NCBI GenBank assembly: GCA_029448655.1
Contig: JACCLO010000007.1
Span: forward strand, 1,240,001 to 1,304,000
DNA length: 64,000 nucleotides
Source of the DNA: Wolfiporia cocos
Lineage: Eukaryota; Basidiomycota; Agaricomycetes; Polyporales; Phaeolaceae
Direction: 5' to 3'
Shown: one piece after another, positions 1 to 12,102 of the stretch
Numbering within the stretch: the first letter of the stretch is position 1
How the letters are laid out: every line of letters starts with the position of its first letter
Notes under the pieces: model-generated
Seen by the model: only the letters and a program-made list of their open reading frames with translations
Database searches by the model: none
What the model was told of the DNA's origin: nothing
Made by a program: the position numbers and the translations under genes

Positions 1-799
1 GGTCATTGAGATTGGCGCACATACATTCAGTGACAATGTCCCAAGTGTTTCAAATAACCGTGGCAATGCAACCTACATGCACTCATCGGGTTCCATCGAC
101 TGTGACAAGTCGATGTCACGTCTCGAGAGGGAGACACTCACCTACGATACATGCCTGCGCCGTCTTCTCCGAAATGCATGTGGTGCCTATCTCAATGACA
201 GCGAAATTGCATAGAGAAGCTATGTGATGCAAGGCATGCACGTGTATTTCGATAGACCAAGCCATGTGTGCGATTCAAAGGTGGAAAGAGCAGAGAGAAA
301 AGTACCTTACAAGACTCCACAGCAAGTACTTATGACATAGAAATGTAGATGCGTCAGCCCACTGCGGTCCACTTCGAGCAAGACAGCTTCATAAACGCTA
401 CGCAGAATGGTGAAAGGCCATTAGCACCACGGCCTGGGATAGCAGCGCCCGGCCCTCTTCCACTTGATTCGTTGGGCTGAAGCAACTTCATTTTTTATTT
501 CGTAGTAAGCTCGCGCAGTAAGAGTCGTTGGTGCGGGAGACCGGCCATTGCAACGAAAGAAGACGAGTCGACGCAGAAAAACTGGGAAATACCCAAATAG
601 GACTTTTGATGAAGTCCTTGCGCAATAGAGACAAACAGAGCATTCACCATGTGATTGTAAGTGGACAGAGCCGCACATATGACGTCATGGAGTACTACAT
701 GTTGGATTCCCCCTTTTCTCGCACTCATATCTTGTCCTCATACCACCCCATAGAGTGCGGACATTTAGAAGTCTCGGCGCGTTACAGTATCGATTCACC
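1..799. other. Stretch without a recognised gene
   Basis: Short overlapping open frames occur on both strands, but none shows a domain, a codon pattern or a convincing splice structure. The last 100 bases are probably the promoter and 5' leader of the NTF2-like gene. Confidence 0.4.
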
Positions 800-1693
800 A
801 TGGAGGACCCGTTGAAGGAAATAGAGAATGTTATCCTTACCATTACTTCCGCCGTCAATCCGGAAATCCAGAAAGCTGCAATTCTCAGATACTTCGCGCC
901 AGACGTAACATTCCGCCATCCCTTGACGACAGTTCCTTCTTCCTCACTCAAGTTTGCCGCGCCACACACGACATCCACGGATCTCGTTCCGTCGCCATTC
1001 CCTGCCAATCAAGCCTCGCCTTCGCTCACAGATAAGACGTGGTACTGGCACTCCTCTATTTCCACCTGGTTGTCGCCAACTGGGTGGTTGACGCGCTCGT
1101 CGCGAGAGACGGTGCTGCGTGTGTACCAGTGGTACCGCGTGCTCTCGCCCGTGCTGGTCGTGCGCGTCAAGAACATCACGTACGACCGCGAAAAGGAGGA
1201 GATGTTCATCGAGGTCGTACAAACGTTCCACATACGGTGGAATCCGCTACCACCGGCAGAGTCTCGGCAAGTAGCAGCCGTAGCTGATTCTGTTTCAAAA
1301 CGTAACGATGCATCGCACACAGTCTGATCACCCATATCAACCTGCGCAAGCTCCCCTCAAATCTGTACGTTATTGCAGCTCAAGAGGACTTCTATCACCC
1401 AGAGGACCTCGTATCATTCGTTATCCCGCCATTTGCACCCGTTGTCCATACTCTCCTCCTTCTCGGTGCCTGGGCATGCGTCATTCAGGCGTGGCTCGGG
1501 AGTGTTCTCGGTAAGTCCAAACCCGACATACCAGGTCCTGCCATAAAATGTTCAATACGCGCCTGTAGGGTTCTGGAGCGTGAGGGATGGTGAGGGAGGA
1601 CGCGGAGCGTCGCTCAATCCCGAGGGTGAGGAGCTACCGCCACAGAGCGAACAGGAGCGGAAGGACCTGGAGAACGAGGGTGTTTCACATTGA
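800..1693 (+). CDS. SigF-like NTF2-fold protein with C-terminal membrane segment
   Basis: Exons 800-1266, 1323-1510 and 1569-1693 give a 259-residue protein. The N-terminal two thirds have the look of the fungal SigF-like NTF2-like family: an N-terminal helix, an ITYDREKEEMFIEVVQTF strand pair, then a basic stretch after ITHINLRKL. That family has no well-established reaction. A hydrophobic run (VHTLLLLGAWACVIQAW) near residues 195-215 is a likely membrane segment, and the acidic tail follows it. The start is the ATG in a CACCATGG context. Intron 1 uses a GC donor (CG|GCAAGT); no GT donor at this place restores the frame leading into ITHINL. Intron 2 is an ordinary GTAAGT..TAG intron. Family assignment is by recall of the family's pattern, so moderate confidence. 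Confidence 0.65.
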
Positions 1694-2893
1694 TACCGAA
1701 ATCCCCCCCCCCACTCTGGTTCGATCAGCTGTGTACCTTGACATTGAACGAAATCTGGTGTGACGGATAAATGTGGCAGTGATAGACACCCGAGTAAACG
1801 GAGCTCTTCTTATGAGGATATAAGCTACCCAAGTTGGCATTAAGCACGATATGACTGGTTTTCAGATGTCAGCTTAGTAGTGCAGAGACCCACCCCTGGG
1901 TCGATACAAGGCGAGCCAGACCAGTCACGAGCCCGATGAGCTACAGATTCAGATACCGTTTATGTAACTATCATGCAGCCTGTAGCCAAAGACTTGCGCA
2001 TGCGCAATCAGTCAGGGCCAAGTGGTCTCCGGTCCCCGGTCAAGCTTTCAAGCTTCGACGTGAGACTGGTCCCATTGCGAGCTGCTGTCTTGCCCTCGCG
2101 ACAGAAGGTCTATTTCACTGCATCAACTCCCACGCTTTGGATGTCTCTCATATAAGACTCTAACAGGCAACTTGTCCTCACGCTTCATGTCCATCTGCGC
2201 CGCTTGGATATTCTCTCCTGGTGCACGGTGGTCCGTCCACAGAACCTTGTCCGACATCATTTACAGCTATTTAGTAGCTTCCATATTGGTTGACACGATC
2301 GAGAAAAACGCGCTGTGTCATGAATTTCCAAAATAGCTGTAAGCAACCGCCACATTGTTTTGGCAAGCACAGCCCGCGGGATAAGAATGAATTGGCGAAT
2401 GCTGAACTGCGCGACTTACTTCTATCCACCCCAATTACTCGGATGCCCAGGTCGTGATTGATAAATCGCTAACTGAAGCCCTGGTTTATGGCTCTAGCTG
2501 AACAAAGCGCAATTCACGCGTCACTTGCAAGTCTTACCCAAAATATCGTAGGATTTTGTTGCAAATTTGTATCCTTGACACGAGGACAATATAGTTGTCC
2601 TACCCTGCCTTCTTGACTCCGGGGCACTGGCTCCAGGCATAATCTTGAGCCAATGCCTCGATATCTGCTGCCGGGCCTCTCAAATAGCCACACACACAGG
2701 GCTTGATCATTTACCACCTACATTTTGCTCTCCCTCCTTTCCGCTCGATTTGTGCTTTAAAGCCCACTGGTTTCTGTCATTCTTTTCTTGCTGCGAACCG
2801 CAAGCTCATCCAGAGAGATGGCAACACACAACGGAGATCAGACGACGTAGGTCTCCAATGATGCACGGGTAGGCTGTCGTGGTGGTTTGACTC
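1694..2893. other. Intergenic stretch
   Basis: No gene is recognised. A 12-bp inverted repeat (TTACAGCTATTT near 2261 and its complement near 2330) encloses about 60 bases and could be a decayed small element, but no target duplication is seen. Confidence 0.35.
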
Positions 2894-4061
2894 ATGGATG
2901 GTGACTTGCGATGGGCTAGGAGCATCCAGTCGCTCTTCGATTGGGCAACTCAGAGATCATTGGATGATCCATGGCGAAACATGCCCTACCGCAACGGCAT
3001 CAATCCCGCTCTGGACGCTAGCGACTTCTTCATTTCTTCAATGGACTCCCCAAGCACCGAGCTCCTAGTGTCCAGTACACAAGCAGGCACCTGCTCCCCT
3101 ATTTCGGTGGAAGGAGATACGTCACGGGAATATTACGCATTGGACCTTCCTCCCTATACATACGTTTCCTGCACTTTTAGCGAATCACTACTACATGGAA
3201 CCCCTCAGGCCATGCCCATGTATTCTCCATTCGCTTTCCAGGTGTTCTGGCCTGATCTCATCTCCGGCTTCAAACTTGGTTCCGCCGATTCGGAATTCCG
3301 CATTTACCATCCATTGCTTCCACCGCTCACCCTCAGCCTCCAGATTTCGAACCTCCCACTGCAGGCTGGCGTTCAGATATCTTAATTCAGGAGCTGGCAG
3401 CGGGTGACTCTACGATGCAAGAATGGAAGATGGAAACATGCACTTCAACCGCCATGGTATGCTGCACTTTCCTTACAGTAGCGGCGATAGACTCATCTAG
3501 AGGTAGGATCACTCATGGTTAGCGCCCGCTGACTTAGTGGATTGGTATCAATGGAATGAGACAAATGTTGCATACTCTCATCCGCCCCAATCCGCGCCAG
3601 ATCCTGAGCTGACGACGTTAGAGTCGGCTTCTTGGGACCACGATGGTGGCGAGTCCATTCAGCACAAGCGCGAGTGCAGCGCCACAACTGATTCCATCCC
3701 CTCTTGGTCTCGCAACTGTGGGCGAGGCGAGTCGACAGCGAAACCTGTTCAATGTCTCTGGAACGGATGTCGGCACCAATTGCAGTTGCCAAAGGCGGGC
3801 GAGATAAAAAACCACCTCCGCTCTCATCATGATATCTCCCTTTCTGCGTCTTCCTCGACAAGGATCACCTGCCAGTGGGATCACAACGGCTACATGTGCG
3901 GTCGCAAGATGTTCCATCGCAGCCTGGTCAAGCACATTGCCATCACACATCTGAAGGCAGACGTAGGTACCTGTCCTGCTTGCAGCGAGAAGTTCGGGCG
4001 TCGAGACTCGTTGAAGAGACATATGATCGCACAACACCCGTTCAAGTCTTGCGGGGCTTAG
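2894..4061 (+). CDS. C2H2 zinc-finger protein, three fingers, putative transcription factor
   Basis: Exons 2894-3241, 3337-3456 and 3507-4061 give 340 residues. The first 230 residues are Ser/Pro rich and look disordered. The C-terminal 100 residues carry three finger-like units: CLWNGC followed by HLRSHH; CQWDHNGYMC followed by HIAITH; and the classical CPACSEKF followed by HMIAQH. The first two have the wide Cys spacing common in fungal regulators. The protein ends 6 residues after the last finger. Introns are 95 nt (GTGTTC..CAG) and 50 nt (GTATGC..TAG), both between codons. Nuclear DNA binding is inferred from the fingers; target genes are unknown. The start is the first ATG of the exon; a GC-rich leader of about 250 bases precedes it. 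Confidence 0.75.
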
Positions 4062-4415
4062 CATACGGCTGCGTCCGCATTTCCCAGTAGGACTCTGGAC
4101 CCGCTCCTCAATTTGAACACTAACTATGGTGATTCTGCTGTTTGTGAGTCGATAGCGCCACGATGTTCTGTCTTTAGATCGTCTACCGCCTGCGAGTCCT
4201 TCGCAATAGGCACGTACATACCTGGATTGTACTATTAGCGCGTCCGGTCATTATGGTTTGTACACTAGTATTAGTTTCACAACAATTTCCAGAGGAAACT
4301 TTCAGAATAGAATGCTGTAAAGGAGCGAAAATGCATCCAAGTATACTAGTGCTGTATATGGATGCTTTACTCTACGATCATGCAGTACCACAAAGCCCCC
4401 CCGCGCACCCTTACA
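4062..4415. other. Convergent intergenic region
   Basis: This separates the 3' ends of the C2H2 gene (+) and the conserved unknown gene (-). It is AT-richer than its neighbours and holds no recognisable gene. Confidence 0.5.
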
Positions 4416-6586
4416 TCACCGCTCCCCCCTCTTCTCACCGACAACGGCATCCACCCACTTCAAGACGGTTGTCTCCAGCATATCTTCCCATCCGTTATCC
4501 TGCCGCGCCACCAGCGGCGCGTCAAACATGATCGGGTCTTCATCAGCACGAATTCGTGATGACGGCGATGTTGGAGACAACAGAGACATCATACTAGTAG
4601 ATGGGGATGTTTGAGGGGCACCGGGCTTGGCAGGAGAGGCGATTGGTAGGAGATAGCGAATTTTCAGAGCACTGCAAGTTCACGTAGTCAGAGAGCGCAC
4701 ATTCGAACACTGACGTAATACATACGCAGCCCACAGACGGAGGTTATCCGTTCTCCGGAACGTCCATCCGCGTTTGGAGTTCTCGGGATGCTGGGGGTCG
4801 TCGGGCGACTGAGCCTCGAGGGCGGCAATGTCGTGGATAGCGTCTTTGCTCACGAAGCCCCATGGCTTTCGTGAACGTCGTACGCCCATGTTATACGCTA
4901 TACAGAGAAGCTGCCCTGAGGAGAGTGCCTCGAGGATGGCTGCGCGACCTGAAGAAGATGGCGGGAGTAACGGTAGCAAATTCGCTGGAAGACACGCAAC
5001 CAGAAGAGTATGCAGTCGACCTGAGCACCAGACAATGTCTCAATTCAGCACATTCTGTCATAGAGTTTGCGAAACGTACCAAGTGGATTGCCTTCGAATG
5101 TCGAGCGTTTTGCCCAATCCGGGAGGTCCTCGTCGTCGACGGTATCTTCCTCCGTCATCGACTCCATCTCTTCTGGTTCTTCCGTGACTGCCATACTACG
5201 CATGGCATCCATCATATTGGCTGAAACCACCCTCCGAGACGCTCTCCTCGCACTTGTGGGAGTACCACTCAAAGTATCCGCAGTTGACCTCCGTACCTTC
5301 GCCCTCTCCAGTTTCAAGGCGCGTTCTCTTTCTCTGACCCACCCTCTCTGACCGTCGTTTACGCCACCAAAAAGCACTTCATCCACAATGTCCAAATACC
5401 TCCCCACGACTTCTCTCTCACGGGTAAGATCAGATAGGCGTATATCTTGGCGGTACAGCCAGCCGCCCCCGACGACGAGTCGCTCGTCCCACCGCTCCCG
5501 CTTCTCCCGCTCCTCTTCCGTCATGTCAAAGGAAGTCGCTTCATCATCCCACACGGGAATTGCTTTTTGCCGGCCACCGATCTCCACGAACGAGATCGAA
5601 ATCGATGTATCTGCGTCCACAAATTCAGATTCTTCCAGATGTGACGTAGGCGATGCGCCGCGCGATTGCACGCCTGCATCGGGCACCGAGCTGTGCTCGC
5701 TCTGCGCATCGTACGCATCATGTTCGAGCGGCAGCCGAGCACGTTCTTCCAGATCGCGTAGTACAGTGAGCACGTCGAGCGCACCGCGCCGTATGCGAGC
5801 CAGAGGCTCCGATGACGGATCAGGATGCGTAGCGCGTCGGGGCGGGGGAGCACTGGGCAGACTCTGCGGGCGGAAGTACGTCTGCAGCATCGGTGTAGCA
5901 GATTCGTCGGGCAACGAGACAAGGTAGTTGCGCACAGAGCGCACGGCACGCGTCGTCGCCTTGAGTAGCTCTAGCACGTCCAGGTGCCCCTTCTCGCCTG
6001 CACCCAGCAGGCCCGGATCCTGCGCACTATGTCCGCCGTCGAGATTCCACCCTGCCGCGACCGCGTTAAGATCGTTAATCACGCCTGGCCGTAGGTGCTC
6101 GGCGTCGGTCTCGTATGTCTTGACGAACGGCGGGAAGGCGGGCTGCACGATGTGCGGCACGACCGGTGAGGGCGGCAGCTCGAAGTCGCGCACCTTCTGT
6201 GCGAACGGCGCGATGGTGAGACTCGACGGCCCACCAATCGCGGGGACCATCCCGCTGTTTGGCTTGTTCAAAGGGCTTCTGGATGTTCAAATCGACTAAG
6301 ACGCAGCTGTACGCAGTACTCACTTGCTCGGCGCCGCGATCCCCGACTTGGTGAAGTAGTGCTGGAGGTGTTCTATGCTCCCCAATGCCATCACACTCTC
6401 CCGCTTGGCCGCGCTGCGGCTGAATGGCTTCTGTGGCTTGTTGGAGGACTTCATGTTAGGGTAGTAGGCAAACTGCCGGGACGGCTTGTGGTGCAGCGCA
6501 GGTGATTCAGGCGCACTGCCAGTGTCTGACGTGTCCGAGGCGGGCCCGGGGAACTTGAAATCTGTCGACATTTCCGAGGTATCCAT
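4416..6586 (-). CDS. Conserved fungal protein of unknown function
   Basis: On the minus strand, exons 6586-6324, 6278-5080, 4984-4726 and 4671-4416 give 658 residues in one frame. The N-terminal 90 residues are polar and contain SIEHLQHYFTKSG. The middle is acidic, with a serine-rich segment and a long helical stretch of Glu/Arg. The C-terminal part holds the best conserved-looking block: ILEALSSGQLLCIAYN, then RSRKPWGFVSKDAIHDI and WTFRRTDNLRLWAAALKIRYLLP. I remember the last two blocks as typical of a fungal family without an assigned function. The GQLLC..YN piece faintly resembles a calponin-homology helix, but I do not claim that. Introns are 45, 95 and 54 nt with GTGAGT, GTACGT and GTATGT donors. 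MDTSEMS is taken as start; a second ATG five codons on is possible. Confidence 0.65.
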
Positions 6587-6929
6587 GATTAAGTGGTATA
6601 CACGTATATCCAAGCAAGATGCCAGAGACTGAACGAGCGAGGTCGATGAGGCTAGCGTGTTGCACCAATTCAGATCATAATTGTAGTGAGCCAAGCGATA
6701 TCTATTAGCGGGCCGCGCAGCCGTTCATTCAATCGTCTGCCATGCCATCATGCATCATGCATCATGATCAATTTTCGAACATTGGGGAGAGCGATGATGC
6801 TTTTATTCAAGTTCATTAAGAGTAAATACGAGAACGAAGTTAACGCAGCAATGCGTGGCAATAGGATTAATTCATACGGATGTCGATCTCCCATTGAAGG
6901 CCTAATCTAACAATGTGAGCCGTCTCTCC
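6587..6929. other. Intergenic region between two minus-strand genes
   Basis: This is the 5' flank of the conserved unknown gene and the 3' flank of TOM70. No further gene is seen. A short direct repeat CATCATGCATCATGCATCATGATC lies near 6745-6770. Confidence 0.45.
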
Positions 6930-9143
6930 TCACATCATGGCCCTTGCCATCTGGCTCAGCTGGCTCGCCATCTCTGGGTAATTCTTCATGAACTCAACCT
7001 GTGCCCCTGTCGCCTGTGCGAGGGGAATCCGGCTCGTCAGACATAACACACATGCTCTGCACAACGACACTCACAAGCTGATACGTCAGCGCGTTCACCA
7101 GTTCGACCTCGCCTCGCGCGAGCTCCGCTTGTCGCTCGAACATCTCCATCGCGACGTCAATTTTGCCCTGCTGCAGGCTCAGTTGTGCGAGTGTCGCCAC
7201 TGCGGCCTCGCACTGAGGGTCGAGCTTGAGAGCCTCCTGACAGGCACGCTCGGCTGCGCTGATGTCCTGCTTCCACTGGTACATAGCCAGGCCCCAGTTG
7301 ACCTGCGGCAGCGCGTTGATCGGTGGGGGCCTGAGAGGCGATCTCGTCAGATCAGCCAAGTTGCGCGTACCGTGATATACTCACTTCGGACGCTCCCCCT
7401 CGATCTGGACCGCCCGGTCGAACTTGTCTATCGCATCCTCGAACCGCTGCTGGTCAAGAAGTAACTCGCCGTAATAGTTGTGCGGTTCGCTGCGTTGCGG
7501 GAACGCCTTGAGCGTAGACCGGAACGTGGCCATGCTCTTAGCAACGTTACCCGCCTTGTAGTGCGCAACCGCCAGCTGGATGTGGCTGAAAACGAACTGG
7601 TCGTCGAGCTCGGTTGACTTTGTGTAGTTCTCCGCGGCCTGCGTGAACTCGTTCATGATAAAGAGCACTACAGAGCAAGTCAGTGAGGTACATGGGCACA
7701 CAGAGAGACAGTCCGACCTTGTCCGCGGTGGTAGTAGATGTCCGGGTCGTCCGCGTTGTGCTTGATCGCCTCATCGAACGCCTCAAACGCCTTCTGCGGG
7801 TCGCCCTGCTCCATGTGAATGCTTGCGATCTTGACCCATGTCTGAGTGAGCGACGGTTGCAGCTCAAGCGACTTGAGGAAGTCGTCTTTGGCTCCAGGAA
7901 TGTCGGTCATCAGGAACCTAATCAGACGATCAGCATGCGAAAACTCAAATGTCAGGGGAAATACTCACTTGAATGTTCCCCTCAAATTCAGCGCCTCTGC
8001 CCGTCCAGTATCCCATGAGATACCCTGCTCGAGAGCCTCGTTGACGAGCGAAAGCGAATGCGCGTAGTCGCACGCGGCGAGCGCCTCGAGCGACAGGATG
8101 AGTGTTCGGTCACCCTGTGACGCGTTTTCTGGAAGCTCGGGTAGCGGTCGTGAGCGGAACGCCGCAAAGTACGCCGAGACGAAGGTTTGCGAGGGCAAAT
8201 GTGGGGCGCGAGTCTAAGAAACATCAGTCGCATTTCTAGCGTACGTCAGAGGGACCTACGGAGATGATCTCCTGCGCCTTTTGGGTCGCAAGTTTTCTAA
8301 GCACGCGCTCGACAGACTGGGCAATTCCCTCGTCCTGGAATTTCCCTAGAATCGTTGCCGCCGTGTAATCTGCTTCAAGTCAGTAATGACCAGATGCGCA
8401 CGGGCGCACGAGCGACAACGCACCCCGCAATGCGTCATCATGTCGATCGAGGTGCTCGAGTGCGTTTGCTCGTCGGTTCAGCGCCTTCACGTAACTTCCG
8501 TCGATCTTCATGGCGGCATCGCAGTCTTCGACCACTTTGTCGTATTGAGGTGGGCTCATATTCATGTAGCAGGCCGCACGATTGCTGTAGAAGACAGCGT
8601 CCGGCTTCGGCGTAACCTCTATCGCACGCGTGTACAGGTCGATAGCCGTGCTATAGTTGCGGGACGTGTACGCCTTGTTGCCTCTCGCCTTGAGCGACGC
8701 AGCCGCCTTTTGGCGCTCCTGTACGATGTCAGCTTGTACCCCGGTGACAAAATAAGCAACATACCTCTGTGGGCATGCTGACGATCTGCTCGACCGTCAA
8801 CCTGACATCGTCTGCGCGCGCTTGAGTTCCCGCCGTCCGAGTCGGTGAGAACGTGCAACACACCTTCCTCCGGGACGTCCTCAGCCTTCGGCGCGCGCTC
8901 CTCGAGGACAGGGCCATCCTTATCCTTCACCGTCTTGCGCTTTTTGCTCTTCTTCTTGTCTTTCTTGCGCCCGCCCTTCTCGGGATCGCCACTGCCGGGT
9001 TCGCGCGACGATGACGCATAGTACGCGACACCTCCGATGGCAACGAGGGCAGCCGCAGTGCCAATAAGAACAGCCCGCCTGTTCTCGGCAACGAACGCCT
9101 GCACCCGGTCGACAACGCCCTGCGACGACGTGGAGGAAGACAT
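6930..9143 (-). CDS. TOM70: Mitochondrial import receptor Tom70
   Basis: Nine exons on the minus strand (9143-8864, 8811-8765, 8718-8424, 8369-8260, 8213-7969, 7917-7718, 7667-7385, 7330-7075, 7013-6930) give 599 residues, the usual Tom70 length. The protein starts with a short segment and an N-terminal membrane anchor ([19 protein letters not shown], about residues 23-41). A strongly basic [11 protein letters not shown] linker follows, then TPR units: [20 protein letters not shown] is the first repeat of the clamp domain, followed by NRAACYMNM and [22 protein letters not shown], with more TPRs to the C-terminus. Tom70 sits in the outer mitochondrial membrane and receives Hsp70/Hsp90-bound preproteins such as metabolite carriers. 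All eight introns are 46-61 nt with GT-AG ends. It shares a 534-bp upstream region with DPH2, transcribed the other way. Confidence 0.93.
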
Positions 9144-9677
9144 TACGGATATGGTCGGCGCGCCGGCGTGAGCGTCGGAGGCACGGGTTCGACTGTGACA
9201 AAGAAGAAAGAGCGAAGGGGTGACCATGAATGTCACGCTTCGCTCTGGGCTTGCCTTTATTGAGTGTATTGCCGCGATCATACTCACAACAATGCAAGCA
9301 GCGTGCTAGACTTGTGAGTGGACATCTTAATACTGTTTAACGAACAATGCGGCGAGAACAATGCGGCGAGACATGACTACGATGTGATCAAGCTCCTGTA
9401 GGCGCCGGTAACGGAGTCTACTGTACGCGCCCGTGACCACAACATGTCCACCCTTGCCATCCGAAAATCCCCCATTTTCTGTCTCAATGCCGCCAATACA
9501 TTTCTTGTGGACATCATCGTAAGTTGTAGCGGACTATCACAAGCTCATATACTGCGTAAGCACAAACGTTACAAGTTTCCTAAAGTAGGCTCAGAAAAGT
9601 CGAGTGTGACAACGTGACCAATCTTTGCCGCACAGATCAGTAAACCAGGCTGATATCTCTATACCTGTTGCACCAAG
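9144..9677. promoter_or_regulatory. Divergent promoter region of TOM70 and DPH2
   Basis: These 534 bases separate two head-to-head genes and must hold both promoters. The direct repeat ACAATGCGGCGAGA occurs twice near 9343-9370. I see no clear TATA box for either gene. Confidence 0.5.
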
Positions 9678-11770
9678 ATGGCTGACACTACCGCATTCGC
9701 CGCCTCCGGAGAAGACGCGATTACGCGAACCATTCAACTTGAGGAGGAGGCGGTACCCCAAGAACTGACTGCATCAAAGCTTCTTGAATATTACGATATC
9801 GACCGAACCGCGAAAGAGATCGTATCAGGAGATTACAAGCGGGTTCGTTTGAAGTTGAAGCAGCCCAACATGTATTCAATGAACGGCATATAGATTGCGC
9901 TACAATTCCCGGACGAGCTGCTCAAATACTCGGTACCGATTTACCGAGCGCTAAAATCACGGATAGGAGATTGTCGAGAACTCTACGTTCTTGCCGATAC
10001 ATCCTATGGCAGGTAAGCCCGACTTCTCTCAAGCAACCATTAGCACGGCTTTTTCTAACATGAACTCTCATATTTAAGCTGCTGCGTTGACGAAGTCGCA
10101 GCCCAGCATGTGAGCGCAGATGCGATGGTACATTATGGGCATGCATGCATGAGCCAGTACGTGAGTCGTTCATCGGGCGCTCTAGCATTGGTGCAAATCT
10201 CATGTGCTAACCGGTTGGTACTACAGAACATCCAGATTACCGGTTATATACGTCTTCGGAAAAAGAGACCTTAATATTCCTGATTGCGTCGAGCGGCTAT
10301 TCAAGTCTTTGCATGACTCTTCAAATCCGGATCCACATGCCATCGTTCTCCGGCACGACGTTACATATGCTCATCATGCTAGTGAGCTTTATAATTTCTG
10401 GGCCGCAATGCTAGGACCAAACTACTTCCAGGTGCGTTACTGGAAGAGTTGAAGGCCACACTTCCACCGACAACAGGGCTACTATATTCTCCGTTGCCAT
10501 CGATGACCTTTCCAGCATCGCATAATATCACAGAGCCTGAAACTGAATCGCCACCTTCATCACTAGACGGTCAAGGGCGACATGAAGATAATGTTGCTGT
10601 GGATACACCTTCAGAAAACTGCGCTATCTTCTACATCGGGGGTGAAAGCTTGGGTCTTACCAACTTACTTGTGACTCATGCGTCCTGGGAGGTACTCAAA
10701 CTTACTGCCAACTTTGATTGAACGGTCGTTAACTAAACATCACTTCTGCAGGTACATTCATATGATCCAAGGACACAAACAGCGCGGGTGGAGTCTTCGC
10801 GTACAAACAAAATGCTCATGCGGAGATATGCTGTCATGCAGAAAGCTCGTGATGCGGATGTGTTCGGTATTCTTGTGGGAACACTCGGTGTCGGTGAGGT
10901 TTACACCGTCATTATCCTAACCGCACGCCTTTGACACGGCGCGGTATATAGCCTCGTATCTCCCGCTCATATCACATTTGCGTACGATCCTCAAACGCGC
11001 TCACAAGAAAAGCTACACTATCAGCGTGGGAAAACTCAATCCTGCAAAATTGGCGAATTTCCTGGAGATTGAGTGTTTTGTCCTTGTCGCGTGCCCAGAG
11101 AATAGTATGATAGAAGCCAAGGTGTGTTTACTACTGCATTTATCCTCCAGCTCAGTCACGCTTCACACATCATAGGATTTTCTGCGACCGATTGCTACCC
11201 CATATGAACTAGAAGTCGCTCTCCAGGCGGAACAGAGTTGGAATGGAAGATATGTCCTGGATTTTGACAATTTGCTTGCCGAGCACCGCCAGCGACCAGA
11301 TGGTACATCATCATCCGTACTTTCGTGTAACCTTCGCTAATTACCAACTACAATAGATCACGAACAGGAGAACGAAGACATCGATCAGCCTGTTTTCTCT
11401 CTAGTGACTGGAAAGTATCGACATGCAAAGCGCTATGGTGGTATGTGTTTCGCATTCATTTCTATCAGACAGTAGTGAATTTTGCGCTTGGAGCAGAAAG
11501 CCAGAGTGACATCGTTGGCGAAGTGGACTCTTCAGCCATGGTCCTTCGCAATCAGAACAATGTTGTGGCGACACTAGCTGACAGCGCAGCCGGTAAGTAT
11601 CATGTCCATTTTTTGTAATATAGCAAATACTTAACACTATCGCAGGGGAGTTCCTTCAAACGCGGACATTCCGTGGCTTGGAGACGAGGATCGGGGAGGA
11701 TGCCCCAAGCCTGCTAGAGCAGGGAAGAAGTGGAATCGCGAGAGGCTATCAAGACGATCATCGACAATGA
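9678..11770 (+). CDS. DPH2: Diphthamide biosynthesis protein Dph2
   Basis: Eleven exons (9678-9842, 9894-10012, 10079-10156, 10227-10381, 10432-10691, 10752-10893, 10952-11121, 11176-11302, 11357-11440, 11497-11592, 11646-11770) give 506 residues. Dph1-Dph2 is the radical-SAM complex that moves the 3-amino-3-carboxypropyl group of SAM to a histidine of elongation factor 2. Diagnostic segments: [88 protein letters not shown] and [12 protein letters not shown]. The cysteines of the iron-sulfur region (SCC, HAC, ACPENS) are present. The intron after residue 172 is 10382-10431; splicing at the later CAG would break the [11 protein letters not shown] helix. The variable C-terminus ([10 protein letters not shown]) is typical of the family. 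Action is cytosolic. Confidence 0.93.
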
Positions 11771-12102
11771 TTCGCTTGTTGAAAAACAGCTTCGTTTTTG
11801 ATAGAGCTCCTATTGAGTACTTGAGTCTTGAAGCCCATCACCGACACGATCGCACGTATTTATACCTGCGCGGGGTTCATCGTGTCCACACAACCGTTAT
11901 TCGATGAGCGCTGAGTGCCTAGTTCATGATATGGCAATATTCAATCAACATAAGGTTTTCGACAGGGGGACCTCTTTCTGAGCTAAAAGTAAGTCTACCC
12001 ATTCCTCGAAAACACCACAAAACATGTCCATCTCGTCTGAATACGAGATTCCGCTCTCGAAGCTGAACGTCAATTTACCGGCATATTGCCAACACAAAGC
12101 TG
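11771..12102. other. Intergenic stretch
   Basis: This is the 3' flank of DPH2 and of the decayed minus-strand gene. No other gene is recognised. Confidence 0.4.

Noticed and set aside
2261..2343. Small inverted-repeat element in the 1.7-2.9 kb gap
   Set aside because: Arms are only 12 bp and there are no direct repeats at its borders; it could be chance.
10432..10476. Alternative DPH2 intron ending at ACAACAG
   Set aside because: It puts exon 5 in the wrong frame and deletes the conserved-looking [11 protein letters not shown] helix; the 10382-10431 intron keeps both.
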